Assembly (NCBI RefSeq): GCF_949987535.1
Contig: NC_080082.1
Location: 31,470,011-31,534,010 of the forward strand
DNA length: 64,000 bases
Direction: 5' to 3'
Origin: Balaenoptera acutorostrata
Taxonomy: Eukaryota; Chordata; Mammalia; Artiodactyla; Balaenopteridae
In this document: piece by piece, positions 39,087 to 49,884 of the stretch
Layout: every line of letters starts with the position of its first letter
Position numbering within the stretch: position 1 is the stretch's first letter
The notes under the pieces: generated by a model
Seen by the model: only the letters and a program-made list of their open reading frames with translations
What the model was told of the DNA's origin: nothing
The model's database searches: none
Program-made: the position numbers and the translations under genes

Positions 39087-41925
39087 CACCAACATTTTTT
39101 TTAAACTAAAAAGAAAAAAAAAAAAACCGAAAAACAAAACAAAACCCAGAGAATGAAAAACACATAGTAAACATAGCATAAAACAATAAGACAGAGATAA
39201 GATCAAGTATTTAAGTTGTAACAATAAATGTAAATGGTCTTAACTAACTTACAAGAAAAGATTTTCAGATTGTCCTTCAAGGCAAAATTCAACTCTGTAC
39301 TGTAAGAGGCACTCCTAAAACAAAGTGTAATAAAATTAAAAGGGTAGGTAAAATTATAACCAGGCTAATGCACATAAAGAAATCAGAGACTGTGAACTTG
39401 TTATCTTGACAAGATGAAATTCATGGAGGGAATAGGGCTTAATGAGACAAAGAAGGACACTTTATAAAACTAAAGGCCATAATTCACAGTGAAGATATAG
39501 AAGTTACTAATAACTATGTATCAAAGAACATAGCAGCAGCCTTCATACAGAATATAAAAGAGAAACACATGGAAATACATTTAGAAGAGACTTGTAAGAT
39601 CCATTCTCAGTTGAAGACAAAGCAAATGGACTAAATAAATAAATATATAGAAAATCTAAACAACATAATTCCAAGGTAAATCTTATCAATATATATTGAA
39701 CTCTTCACCCTTATTAAAGAGAATATTTCTTCTTTTCAAATACACAAGAAACATTCATGAAAATTGACCATATGTGAGGTCACCAAGAAAACATCAGTAA
39801 GTTCTTTCAAATAAAAATAATGCAAACCAACAACATTATGTTATCACAATGCAATTAGACTGAAAATCAATATCAAAAGGCACGAGGTCTCCTCCATCTG
39901 GAAAATTTTAAATTATCAAACAATTCTTTAGTCAAAAGGGAAATATAAATGGTAACTGAACAATTTCTTTTAAAAATAATGATTATAAAAACGCTATATA
40001 TCAGTCTTTGAGATACAATTAAAGCAAAGGTAAAAAGAGAATGCAATTCTCTTTAAAATTTAATATTTAATCTATTTAAAATAGATTAAATATTTATAAG
40101 AATCAAAATGAAAGTGTAATAAATGAATTAAATATCTATCTCAAAAATTAGAAAAAGAACAAAAAGGAAATCTAGAAAGTAGAGAGAAGGAAATAGCAAG
40201 GATAAAAGCATAAATAAAACCAAAGAGTTTAAAATCAAATAGTAGAAATAAATAAAAAGATCTTTCTTTGAAAAAAATCAACAAAATAGATCTAATTATT
40301 ATAAAAGAGAGAAAGCACAAGTACAGGTTAAAACATGAAAACTGGAGATTAACTACTGAATCAGTGGCTATTCTATTAATAAAATGTCAGGAATCTAAGT
40401 TGCACAATTCTATGCAAATACATTTGAAAACCTAGATGAAGTGGATGATTTTCTAGAAAATACAGCTTAACAAAATTAACCCTAGTAGAGATAGAAAGCT
40501 TAAAAGATCAACTTCCATGGAAGAAATAGTTATTAAAGAGTTAATCCCAAAAAAGCACTAGGCCCAGAAGGTTTTACAGATGAATTCTCATAGGCCTTCA
40601 AAGACTAGATAATTTTAATGCTATTCAAAATGTTTTAGAGATATTAAAAGAATGAAAATTTCTATAATCTTTTAAAGAAGTGAATATATCACTGCTTTGC
40701 AAACCCAATAAACACTGCACACACATACTCAAAAGAAAACTAGAAACTAATCTCACTTATGAATATTGAAGCAAAAATCCCAAGTAAAATGTTACCAAAT
40801 AGAATTGACCACCACATTTAACTATATATAAAATACACCATGATCAAGAGGTGTTTATTCCAGAAATGCAGTGTGGCTCAGAATATCTAGAAACAGACCC
40901 AAATACATACAAGAAGTTGGCACAGCAAAGGTGGCTTATTAAATTAATGGAGAGAGGTAGACTATTCAGTAATGATGTTGGAAGCAATGAAAGGGCATCT
41001 AGTAAAAAAAAATTATTGGATCCCTACTCATACGTTAAAGCATAATAGATTCTATAAATATATACATGTAAAAAATGAAACCATAAATGCCCTAGAAGTA
41101 AATAAATAATTATTTTTACAATCTCCGGTGGGGATAGCCTCTATAAGTAAGACACAAAATCCAGGAGCTATGAAATGAAATAATAATAAATTTGCTACAC
41201 AAAAATAAAATTTTCTTCATAGCCAAAGAAAAAAAATCATAAAATCAAAAGACAAATGAAAAACTTGGAAAAATATTTGCTAAAAGTGGAGCAAATAGCT
41301 AATTTTCTTAATATATAAAGAGCTCCTAAAAACAGTAAGAAAAAGAACAACAACATGTAGAAAAATGGGTAAAAATGTTATGAACAATTTACAGAAAAGA
41401 AACTTCAACTGACTTAATGAAGTGAGTATAACATTATTGAATGTAATGATATCGATGATGGTATTAAACATGGAAAAGATACTCAACATGCTCATAATTA
41501 AAAAAATGCAAATAAAAACCACAATGAGATATAATTTTTCAACTACCAGATGGACAAGATCAAAAATTTTATAGTGCTAGCAGGGCTATAGGAAACAGGC
41601 ACGCTCACATATCACTAGCAGGAGGGTAATTTCCCACAAACGCTGTGGTGATCGGTTTGGCAGTTCTATCAAAATTTAACATACATGTCTTTTAATCCAG
41701 TAATTCCACTTTGAAGACTTTATCCCAGAGATGTACTTGCAAATATAAGAAATAATATTGGACAACGTTTTTTATTTCATTATTTGTTTAAAAAGGAAAA
41801 ATTGGAAATGCCCTAAATATCCAATTGGGAATTCATCCAATAAATTATGGATCTTATGGTCATGAAACTGAATATTATGCCACTATTTAAAAGATGACTT
41901 ATATGGAATGCTCTCCAAGATATAT

Positions 41926-42178
41926 TTTTGTTTGATTTTTGGCTTAAAACAACAGAAACTTACTCAGAATTCTGGAGGCTAGAAGTCTGAAACCAAGGTG
42001 TTGGCAGGGCCGTAGTCCCCCTGAAGACTTCAGGGAAGAATCTGTTCCATGCCTGTCTCCTAGCTTCCGGTGGTTACTGGTAAGTCCTTGGCATTCCTTG
42101 GCTTGTAGACCCATTGCTCCAGTCTGTTCCTGTCTTAACAGGGCATTCTCCTCTCTGTGTCTATGTGTTCAAAATACG
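41926..42178. repeat. Ancient dispersed repeat, family not assigned
   Basis: GGCTTAAAACAACAGAAACT, CTGGAGGCTAGAAGTCTGAA, CAAGGTGTTGGCAGGGCCGT and CCTTGGCTTGTAGACCCATT. The same word order recurs at 62.89-63.26 kb. Confidence 0.55.
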
Positions 42179-42241
42179 GTTTTAAGTGAAAACGTAAGGT
42201 AAAGAACAGTTTATGCAATAAATTACGTAAAAATACATATG

Positions 42242-42967
42242 TTGCTTCCATGTCCTGGCTATTGTAAATAGAGCTGCAATGAACATTTTGGTACATGACT
42301 CTTCTTGAATTATGGTTTTCTCAGGGTATATGCCCAGTAGTGGGATTGCTGGGTCGTATGGTAGTTCTATTTTTAGTTTTTTAAGGAACCTCCATACTGT
42401 TCTCCATAGTGGCTGCATGGATAAAGAAGATGTGGCACATATTTACAATGGAATATTACTCAGCCATAAAAAGAAATGAAACTGAGTTATTTGTAGTGAG
42501 GTGGATGGACCTAGAGTCTGTCATACAGAGTGAAGTAAGTCAGAAAGAAAAAAACAGATACCGTATGCTAACACATATATATGGAATCTAAAAAAAAAAA
42601 AAAATTGGTCATGAAGAAACTAGGGGCAAAACGGGAATAAAGACGCAGACCTACTAGAGAATGGACTTGAGGGTATGGGGAGGGGGAAGGGTAAGCGGGG
42701 ACAAAGTGAGAGAGTGGCACGGACATATATACACTACCAAACGTAAAAATAGATAGCTAGTGGGAAGCAGCCACATAGCAAAGGGAGATCAGCTAGGTGC
42801 TTTGTGACCACCTAGAGGGGTGGGATAGGGAGAGTGGGAGGGAGGGAGACACAAGGGGGAAGAGATATGGGGACATATGTATATGTATAACTGATTCACT
42901 TTGTTATAAAGCAGAAACTAACACACCATTGTAAAGCAATTATACTCCAATAAAGATGTTAAAAAAG
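42242..42967 (+). mobile_element. L1 3' end with 5' inversion (twin priming)
   Basis: 42242-42416 is L1 ORF2 in minus orientation ([19 protein letters not shown], then [15 protein letters not shown] and FTIARTWKQ). 42417-42967 continues the same ORF2 in plus orientation ([20 protein letters not shown] to its stop), then the 3'UTR, AATAAAG and A-tail. About 20 bp of ORF2 between the two parts is lost. AAAAATACATATG (42229-42241) and AAAAACACATATG (42968-42980) flank the whole, matching 12 of 13. Confidence 0.92.
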
Positions 42968-43194
42968 AAAAACACATATGTAAATGTGCTTGAATATAAG
43001 TAAAATATCTTTGGAACTATAAGAACTTGGTAAGTGGTAGCTTCTGGGAAACGGAATTGGCAGCTAGGGGAAGAGGTGGGAAAAAACCTTACTTTTTACT
43101 TTGCTTCCATTTGTATATTATTTACAGCTATATTGAGATATATTTCACATACCATAAAATTCATCCATTTAAATTATACAGTTAAGTGATTTTT

Positions 43195-43477
43195 TTTTTA
43201 ATTTTTTTTTGGCTACGTCCAGTCTTAGTTGCGGCACGGGATCTTCATTGCAGCATGTGGGCTCTCTGTTGTGGCGCGCAGGCTTCTCTCTAGTTGTGGC
43301 GCGTGGGCTCCAGAGTGCGTGGGCTCCGTAGTTTGCGACACACGGGCTCTCTAGTTGAGGCGCGCGGGCTCAGTAGCCCCGCGGCATGTGGGATCTTAGT
43401 TCCCCTACCAGGGATTGAACCCATGTCCCCTGCCTTGGAAGGCGGATTCTTAACCACTGGACCACCAGGGAAGTCCC
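43195..43477 (-). mobile_element. CHR-type SINE inside an L1
   Basis: T tract, GGCTACGTCCAGTCTTAG, head ACCACCAGGGAAGTCC. A perfect 12-bp duplication TAAGTGATTTTT lies at 43183-43194 and 43478-43489. Confidence 0.93.
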
Positions 43478-43569
43478 TAAGTGATTTTTAACATATTACA
43501 GAGTTCTGCAATGATAACCAAAATCAAATTTTAGAACATTTTCAGCACTCCAAAAAGAAAACACATATA

Positions 43570-44853
43570 TTGGGTTGGCCAAAAGGTTTGTTCGATTTTT
43601 TCTGTAAGATGGCTCTAGTAGCACTTAGTTGTCTTTAACTTCATTGAAACAATTTTGTTAGATTGTATGTGACAGCTGTCATATCAGCATGAATTTTTAA
43701 AAAGACTTATCAAAATTGATGAATTTTTGTGTAGCCATTTTAATATTGAAGATGGAAGGAAAACAAGCAACATTTTCGGCATATTATGCTTTATTATTTC
43801 AAGAAAGGTAAAAACGCAACCAAAACGCAAAACAAAGATTTGTGCAGTGTATGGAGAAGGTGCTGTGACTGATTGAACATGTCAAAAGTGGTTTGTGAAG
43901 TTTCGTGCTGGAGATTTCTCGCTGGACGATGCTCCTTGGTCGGGTAGACAAGTTGAAGTTGATAGCGATCAAATCGAAACAATAATTGAGAACAATCAAC
44001 GTTATACCACGCGGGAGATAGCCGACATACTCAAAATATCCAAATCAAGCATTGAAAATCATTTGCACCAGCTTGGTTACGTGAATCGCTTTGATGTTTG
44101 GGTTCAACGTAAGTTAAACAAAAAAAAAACCTTCTTAACCGTATTTCTGCATGTGATTCTCTACTTAAACGTAATGAAAACGTTCCATTTTTAAAACAAA
44201 TTGTGACGGGCGATGAAAAGTGGATACTGTACAACAATGTGGAGCAGAAGAGATTGTGGGGCAAGCGAAATGAACCATCACCAACCACACCAAAGGGCGG
44301 TCTTCATCCAAAGAAGGTGGTGTTGTGTATATGGTGGGATTGGAACGGAGTCCTCTATTATGAGCTCCTTCCAGAAAACCACACAATTAATTCCAACAAG
44401 AACTGCTGCCAATTAGACCATCTGAAAGCAGCACTCCACAAAAAGCATCCAGAATTAGTCAACAGAAAATGCATAATCTTCCATCAGGATAACGCAAGAC
44501 CGCATGTTTCTTTGATGACCAGGCAAAAACTGTTACAGCTTGGCTGGCAAGTTCTGATTCATCCGCCATATTCACCAGACATTGTACCTTTGGATTTCCA
44601 TTTATTTCGGTCTTTACAAAATTCTCTTAATGGAAAAAATTTCAATTCCCTGGAAGACTGTAAAAGGCACCTGGAACAGTTCTTTGCTCAAAAAGATAAA
44701 AAGTTTTGGGAAGATGGAATTATGAAGTTGCCTGAAAAATGGCAGAAGGTAGTAGAACAAAAGGGTGAATACGTTATTCAATAAAGTTCTTGGTGAAAAT
44801 GAAAGATGTGTCTTTTATTTTTAAAAACCAAAGGCACTTTTTGGCCAACCCAA
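43570..44853 (+). mobile_element. Full-length mariner transposon
   Basis: 1284 bp between TA dinucleotides (43568-43569, 44854-44855). The inverted ends start TTGGGTTGGCCAAAA on both strands (15 of 15 identical, then diverging). The interior encodes one mariner transposase in + orientation. Length, TA target and ends are those of the Tc1/mariner superfamily. It is inserted in an old L1. These ends are shared with mariner MITEs known in cattle; I do not place the subfamily. Confidence 0.95.
43749..44784 (+). pseudogene. Mariner transposase, broken
   Basis: Three frame segments. The N-terminal DNA-binding part is frame-shifted around 43810-43845 and has a TGA at 43874-43876 in the next segment. 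43895-44125 encodes the second helix-turn-helix (RYTTREIADILKISKSSIEN). A run of ten A at 44120-44129 shifts frame again, and 44203-44784 encodes the catalytic domain. Catalytic Asp codons are at 44212 (GDEKW), 44488 (HQDNARPH) and 44593, with 34 residues between the last two, the mariner D,D34D signature. The end, EYVIQ and TAA at 44782, looks complete. It cannot make an active enzyme as it stands, although the catalytic half is open. Confidence 0.93.
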
Positions 44854-45451
44854 TACATAGCAATCATTCTCCTTTCCCAGCTTCCCTACCCTCAGCCCCA
44901 GGTAACCACTAATCTACTTTCTGTCTCTATGGATTTGCCTATTCTGTATATTTCACACAAATGGAATCATAATATGTGGTTTTGTGACTGGCTTCTTTCA
45001 TTAAATAACATATTTTCAAGGTTCATTCACATTGTAGCATGCATTAGTATTTCATTCATTTTTATTGCTAAATAATATTCCATTGTATGACTATAGTACA
45101 CTTTGTTTATTCACTCATCAGTTGATAGATATTTAGGTTTTTTTCCCACTTCTGGGCAATTATGAATAATGCTGCTATGAACATTTGTGTACAAGTATTT
45201 CTGTGGAGGTATGTTTTCATTACTCTTGGGTATATACCTAGTTGTGGAATTTCTAGATTGTATGGTAACTATGTTTAACTTTTTGAGGAACTACCAGTTT
45301 TCCAAAGTGGCTACACCATTTTCCATTTATACATTTTGGATTTTTGAACCATGTGCTAGTATTATCTATCCAAAATAATTAATAAAATGGTATTAAATAA
45401 TAAATTAGAGCTATACCCATTGACTTAGAGAGATTTCTATTATGTATTATG

Positions 45452-45853
45452 TTTATTTTTTAATATTTATTTATTTATTTATGCTGTGCCAGGTCTTAGT
45501 TGCAGCATGCGGGATATTCATTGGGCATGCGGGATCATTAGTTTCTGTGTACGCAATCTTTTTAGTTGTGGCATACAGAATCTTTAGTTGCGGCATGCAT
45601 GTGGGATCTATTTCCCTGCCCAGGTATCAAACCCAGGCTCCCTGCATTGGGAGCGTGGAATCTTAGCCACTGGACCACCACTATGTGTGTTTGTTTGTTT
45701 ATTGGCCGTGCTGCATGGCATGTGGGATCTTAGCTTCCCAACCAGGAATCGAACCCATACCTGCAGTAGAAGCGCGTATTCCTAACCACTGGACTGCCAG
45801 GGAATTCTCAAAGAGTTTATTTATTATTTATTTATTATTTATTTATTTATTTA
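45452..45853 (-). mobile_element. Composite of two minus-strand SINEs in one duplication
   Basis: SINE 1 (about 45452-45679) ends at GACCACCA without its last head bases. SINE 2 follows (about 45680-45809: T/G-rich tail, GGCCGTGCTGCATGGCATG, ending GGACTGCCAGGGAATTC). A TTTATTTATTA tract then reaches 45853. The 14-bp TATTATGTATTATG lies outside at 45438-45451 and 45854-45867. Confidence 0.75.
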
Positions 45854-45903
45854 TATTATGTATTATGAAGGGTCTAAAGCAAGATACCATAAAGTAAGAG
45901 AAA

Positions 45904-46217
45904 GAGGCTTCCCTGGTGGCGCAGTGGTTGAGAATCTGCCTGCCAATGCAGGGGACATGGGTTCGAGCCCTGGTCTGGGAAGATCCCACGTGCCGCGGAG
46001 CGCCTAGGCCCGTGAGCCACAATTGCTGAGCGTGCGCGTCTGGAGCCTGTGTTCCGCAACAAGAGAGGCCACGAGAATGAGAGGCCCGCGCACCGCGATG
46101 AAGAGTGGCCCCCACTTGCCGCAACTAGAGAAAGCCCTCGCACAGAAACGAAGACCCAACACAGCCATAAATAAATAAATAAAAATTTATTAAAAAATTA
46201 GATGCTAATTTAAAAAA
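45904..46217 (+). mobile_element. Young CHR-type SINE
   Basis: GAGGCTTCCCTGGTGGC, A box GGCGCAGTGGTTGAG, B box GGGTTCGAGCCC, full body, ATAAATAAATAAAT tail and a short extra A/T stretch. AAAGTAAGAGAAA at 45891-45903 and 46218-46230 is a perfect 13-bp duplication. Confidence 0.93.
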
Positions 46218-46289
46218 AAAGTAAGAGAAATATATATAATATGATCATACTTTTATAAATTGAGGAGCAAAAAATTTGTTCACCCATAT

Positions 46290-46740
46290 GCAACTTGTAT
46301 CAGTCATAAATGCTTTTGCATACAAGATAACAATAAACTAGACTAACAGTGGTTTAAACAAATAGGGGTTTATTTTTCTTCCATGATTGATAGTCTAGAT
46401 GTAGACAGCTTCTAGCATTGGTTTGGTAGCTTAGTATGGCCTTGAAAGACCCAGATCCTTTCTATATGTCTACTCCACCGTCTTTAATATGTTGATTTAT
46501 CACTGCAAGACCACAAGATGCCAATAGCACCTACAGGCATATGCACATTCTACGTAGGGAGAAGGGCAAAGGGCAAATGAGTCAGCAAAACCCACCTAAC
46601 TTCCACTAACATTTCATTGGCCAAAATTGGGTCACATGGCTACCTCTAGCTCCAAGGTAAGCCAGGAAATATGAGGAAAGGATTATCATTATTGCGTTGA
46701 ACCAATCATGACCCATTGCCAGACTAAGCACATTGTATTG
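46290..46740. repeat. Ancient dispersed repeat, family not assigned
   Basis: GGGGTTTATTTTTCTTCCAT, GGGCAAAGGGCAAATGAGTC, CATTTCATTGGCCAAAATTG and GGGTCACATGGCTACCTCTA follow the order of a widely dispersed old repeat. Confidence 0.5.
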
Positions 46741-47365
46741 CAAATAAAATCAGGATTCTACTAGCAAAGAAGAATGGGAACATTGTCTGACACTATGTAT
46801 ACATAGATAAAAGATTATAGGAGAAGGGGAAAATGTATGGAAGGATGCACATCAGAGTGCTAACAATGATTTGGAAGGGTGGAGGGAGAAGACAAGGGCA
46901 GGCGGGTGGGTGGGAGTATAAGAGTGATGCATTAATTAAAACCACAACTAAGGACTCAGAAACTAAACCCAGAAACCAGGACACATTCTAGCATACATTG
47001 AGTAGAACAAGGCCAACGTGAGAAACACTAAAGGAGGATGTATAACTTACTTCTTGGTAACATTGGTTTAGAGTTATCAGTTTCTTAAGAATGAGGAATT
47101 GGAGACTTGGAGACTGATGTCAGGAACCAACTGAATGTCCTTGGGTTTTATATTGATAAGTATAGTGATCTACAGTAAATGGAACAGATTGCTCAATTTA
47201 AAGAAAAATCAGTAGGAACTGCAAAAGAGTATAATTTGGAGCTCCAAAATCATTCTACAGGAATACAAAAGGGGATAAAATTGGGCATTTATATAGAAAT
47301 AAAGGCTTCACAAGTTGGGAACCACAAACAACAAAGTAAAACTTGACATGAAGTGTCCTAACAGA
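46741..47365. other. Intergenic, nothing recognised
   Basis: Mixed sequence with a short GGGTGGGTGGG patch near 46902. No gene or named repeat. Confidence 0.3.
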
Positions 47366-47369
47366 GGGA

Positions 47370-49050
47370 ATGTATGATGGGTGTCATGTGGTTTTTCAAT
47401 GGCTAGAGATCCTCCAAGATCTCTTGCTCTGGTTTCCCCATCTGACCTTTCTGTTTTCTCCAAAAATTGATAGAATCAGGGGCAGAGAATCTAAATCAGA
47501 ACCAAAGCAGATGGGGTGCAAAGACATTGGATGCCTCTGGGGCCCCACCTCACATCCGTGCTGCCACATCTCAGATTCCAGCTGTGGCTTTGGTGGCCAG
47601 TTCTGTGACAGCTTCCAACTCACTTCACTGTAACAGCATTTTGCCTGAGGTGTATACTGTGTTCTTTGCTGCGTGCTCCGCGACTTCTCTAAAGCTGTGA
47701 ACACCTGTAGGAGTTTACTTAGCCTGTACACATGCTACAGCAATCCACTGCATGATTGAAATGATACCTTTGGGATCAGGCAATCCAGAGAGTGCTCATA
47801 AGATCTACAAACAAATGGCCCAAACTCCCATGCCACCTGACTGGGTTACACCAATGCCATGTCCTTGACTCACACCTATGGTCTCATGGGTCAGGAAGGG
47901 CCTCTGCTACTACCAGATATCAGGGAGAAAAAAATCTTGAGTTTGATTTATGGATGAGTAGGCCCAGTTTGTTGATGTGAGCTCAAAGTGGATTGCTGCC
48001 ACACCAAGCCTCACTTCAGGATGCCCCAAAGGACAGGGATGGATGTGTGTGGGCTCAAATGATGGCCTCCCTTCACCACAGCTGGTCCTGGCTACTGCTC
48101 AGGCTGCCGGTAGCACAGACTAACACTGAGCCCTCTATACAGTACCATCTCTCAAGGAGGCCAGCCAGCCACTGATAGCAACTTGCTTATGATGGACTCT
48201 TTCCACTTTGGAGGGGGCAGGAATTTGTTCTTCCTGGAATTGCTGTCTCCTCTGGATATGTGTTTGTCTTCCCTGTCCACAATGCCTCCACCAGTACCAC
48301 TGTTGGAGGGATAACAGAATGTCTGATTTACCAAGATAGCTAATAGGAACCTGCTGTATAGCACAGGGAGCTCAGCTCAGTATTCTGTGATGACCTAGAT
48401 GGGTGGGATGGGGGTGGAGGTGAGGGGTTGAGGGAGGTCCAAGAGGGAGGGGATCTATGTACACATATGGCTGATTCACTTCATTGTGCAGTGGAAACTA
48501 ACACAACATTGTAAAGCAATTACACTCCAATTAAAAAAAAAAAAAAAACAGAATGTCTGATTTACCAGATGAGATCCCACATCGCATTGCCTCCGCTCAA
48601 GGGATTCCTTTCACAGAAGAGGAGGGGTGACTGCTTCTACCAAATATCGCAGTGCCCAGAGGCAGCCATCCTCCGAGAACGAAGGAATGCCCTATTGCAG
48701 GCCCAGCTGAAGTTCCTTCTTAGAGACAACTGAGCAAGTTGAGGTACTGTCCTCCGGGATACAAATTATGTACTGAGTCTCTAGCTAGTGTGGCCCTCTG
48801 TCCCCAGTGGCTAAACTATGTGACTCCAGAAACCAAAAGGTAGAAGCAGGAGTGTCCCCTTCACCACCACTCCCCGTAACCCGATTGCAGAATATGTGCT
48901 TCCCATGTCCGCAGTCTTAGGTTCTGTGAGGTCCTGGTTCCTGAGAGGGGAACCATTTCACCCAACACAGTAAGGTCCCTCTGAAGCCACAAGTGTGCCA
49001 TTATTTTGGGCTCTTCTTAATAGGCAGAAAGAAAAAGAAAAAGAAAAAGA
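47370..49050 (+). mobile_element. Possible endogenous retrovirus internal region (MaLR/ERVL-like), decayed
   Basis: About 1.4 kb (after removing the L1 insert) of moderately GC-rich sequence with short overlapping frames and no long one. The style and its position next to an LTR-like segment at 49.06 kb suggest old LTR-element internal sequence. This is from recollection of word order, not from protein motifs; no intact protease, RT or integrase motif was seen. A decayed gene is an alternative. Confidence 0.35.
48334..48547 (+). mobile_element. L1 3'UTR insertion with 20-bp duplication
   Basis: Only the last about 210 bp of an L1: CTAATAGGAACCTGCTGTAT, GGGAGCTCAGCTCAGTATTC, GGCTGATTCACTTCATTGTG, ACTCCAATTAAAAAAA. 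ACAGAATGTCTGATTTACCA is perfectly repeated at 48314-48333 and 48548-48567. Confidence 0.95.
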
Positions 49051-49055
49051 AATTA

Positions 49056-49400
49056 CTAAATGTGGTGGATTAACGATAGCCACAAACTCCCCCCGTAAAG
49101 ATAGGATCTATTTTTCCTCCCCCTTGTATCTGGGCTGTGCCTGTGACTACTTTGACCAGGAGAATACCGTGAAGGTGCTGCTCTGGAGGTTCCTGATGTC
49201 ACCTTTAAGAAGTCCCCCATTTCCTTGGAGTCCTTCTTCACGTAACTGATCCATCTGAGCTCACTGGCTGATAAACACCCCGGCTGTGGTACCTCTTGGA
49301 TCAGGAATGCCAGTCTCTCTTCCCAAAGTTCTCCTTGACATGTGTTTCACTGGAGTCCAACTCCTTGGAATGTGACTGTCTTGTTACTATCATCGTCATT
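49056..49400 (+). mobile_element. MLT1-like LTR segment
   Basis: TGTATCTGGGCTGTGCCTGT, CTACTTTGACCAGGAGAATA and TCCTGATGTCACCTTTAAGA resemble the MaLR LTR pattern (a GGCTGGCCCTGTGACTT, TTTGGCCAA-like core). Edges are approximate. Confidence 0.45.
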
Positions 49401-49884
49401 TCTTGCCATGGCATAGCCACTCCTGGTACAAATCCTCACGTTTAACATGTCTGCAGAGTACAGTCATTAGCAGCTGTGGTCTCTGCTGCTGGGAACAGTG
49501 AAGGAGGGCATCATTCTATAGAACACTATTACTAGTTTCCAAGGGAATGGAAAAACACCTGTGTTGAGGACTACCTGGCTTTCAGTTCAAGCGAAATGTC
49601 AGGGACAGCAGCTCAAAGAGTGGTTTCTGCCTGCTAATCCCAAGTCAGGACTCATGTATGCAGCCTAATCTATTTCTACTGCAGACATCTCACTTGAAAT
49701 AGCTACAGTATTTACAAAGTAATTGTAAATATATATGTTTTCACATTACATGTCCATGGGAATGATTTGCATGGAAGGATCCTCAAATGCCAAGTAAAAC
49801 ATTACCATGGAGCTCTAGTTGATATAAAATGATTGCTTTTATGGCAGTTGACATCCCACTTTGGGTTAGTCTTATTATTGTCAT
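49401..49884. other. Intergenic, nothing recognised
   Basis: No repeat landmark or gene was recognised. Confidence 0.3.

Larger units (their letters stand above)
34389..41925 (+). mobile_element. Old L1/HAL1 mosaic, interrupted by younger insertions
   Basis: Pieces in consistent + order: 5'/ORF1-like at 34389-34915 (CAAATCAGACACAATTGAAG) and 35985-37540 (AAACTGTTGAAAACCAAAGA, GAGAGCCGACTTCTTAACTG, AGAGCAAATCACAAAAGCAA), then 38346-38800, then ORF2-like at 39190-41925 with CTAGGCCCAGAAGGTTTTAC, an RT-region landmark near 40558, and a degraded 3' half. Interrupters are a Tigger (34919-35960), an LTR-like piece (36246-36600), a minus L1 (37557-38345) and a SINE (38803-39086). More than one old element may be joined here. 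No frame survives. Confidence 0.5.
43120..45335 (-). mobile_element. L1M-type host element, split by a SINE and a mariner
   Basis: A 3'UTR-like part at 43120-43182 (TATTGAGATATATTTCACAT, ATAAAATTCATCCATTTAAA) and 43490-43567 continues after the mariner at 44856-45335 (TCTATGGATTTGCCTATTCT, TAATATTCCATTGTATGACT, TCTGGGCAATTATGAATAAT). The join across both insertions is collinear. The frame is lost. Confidence 0.8.
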
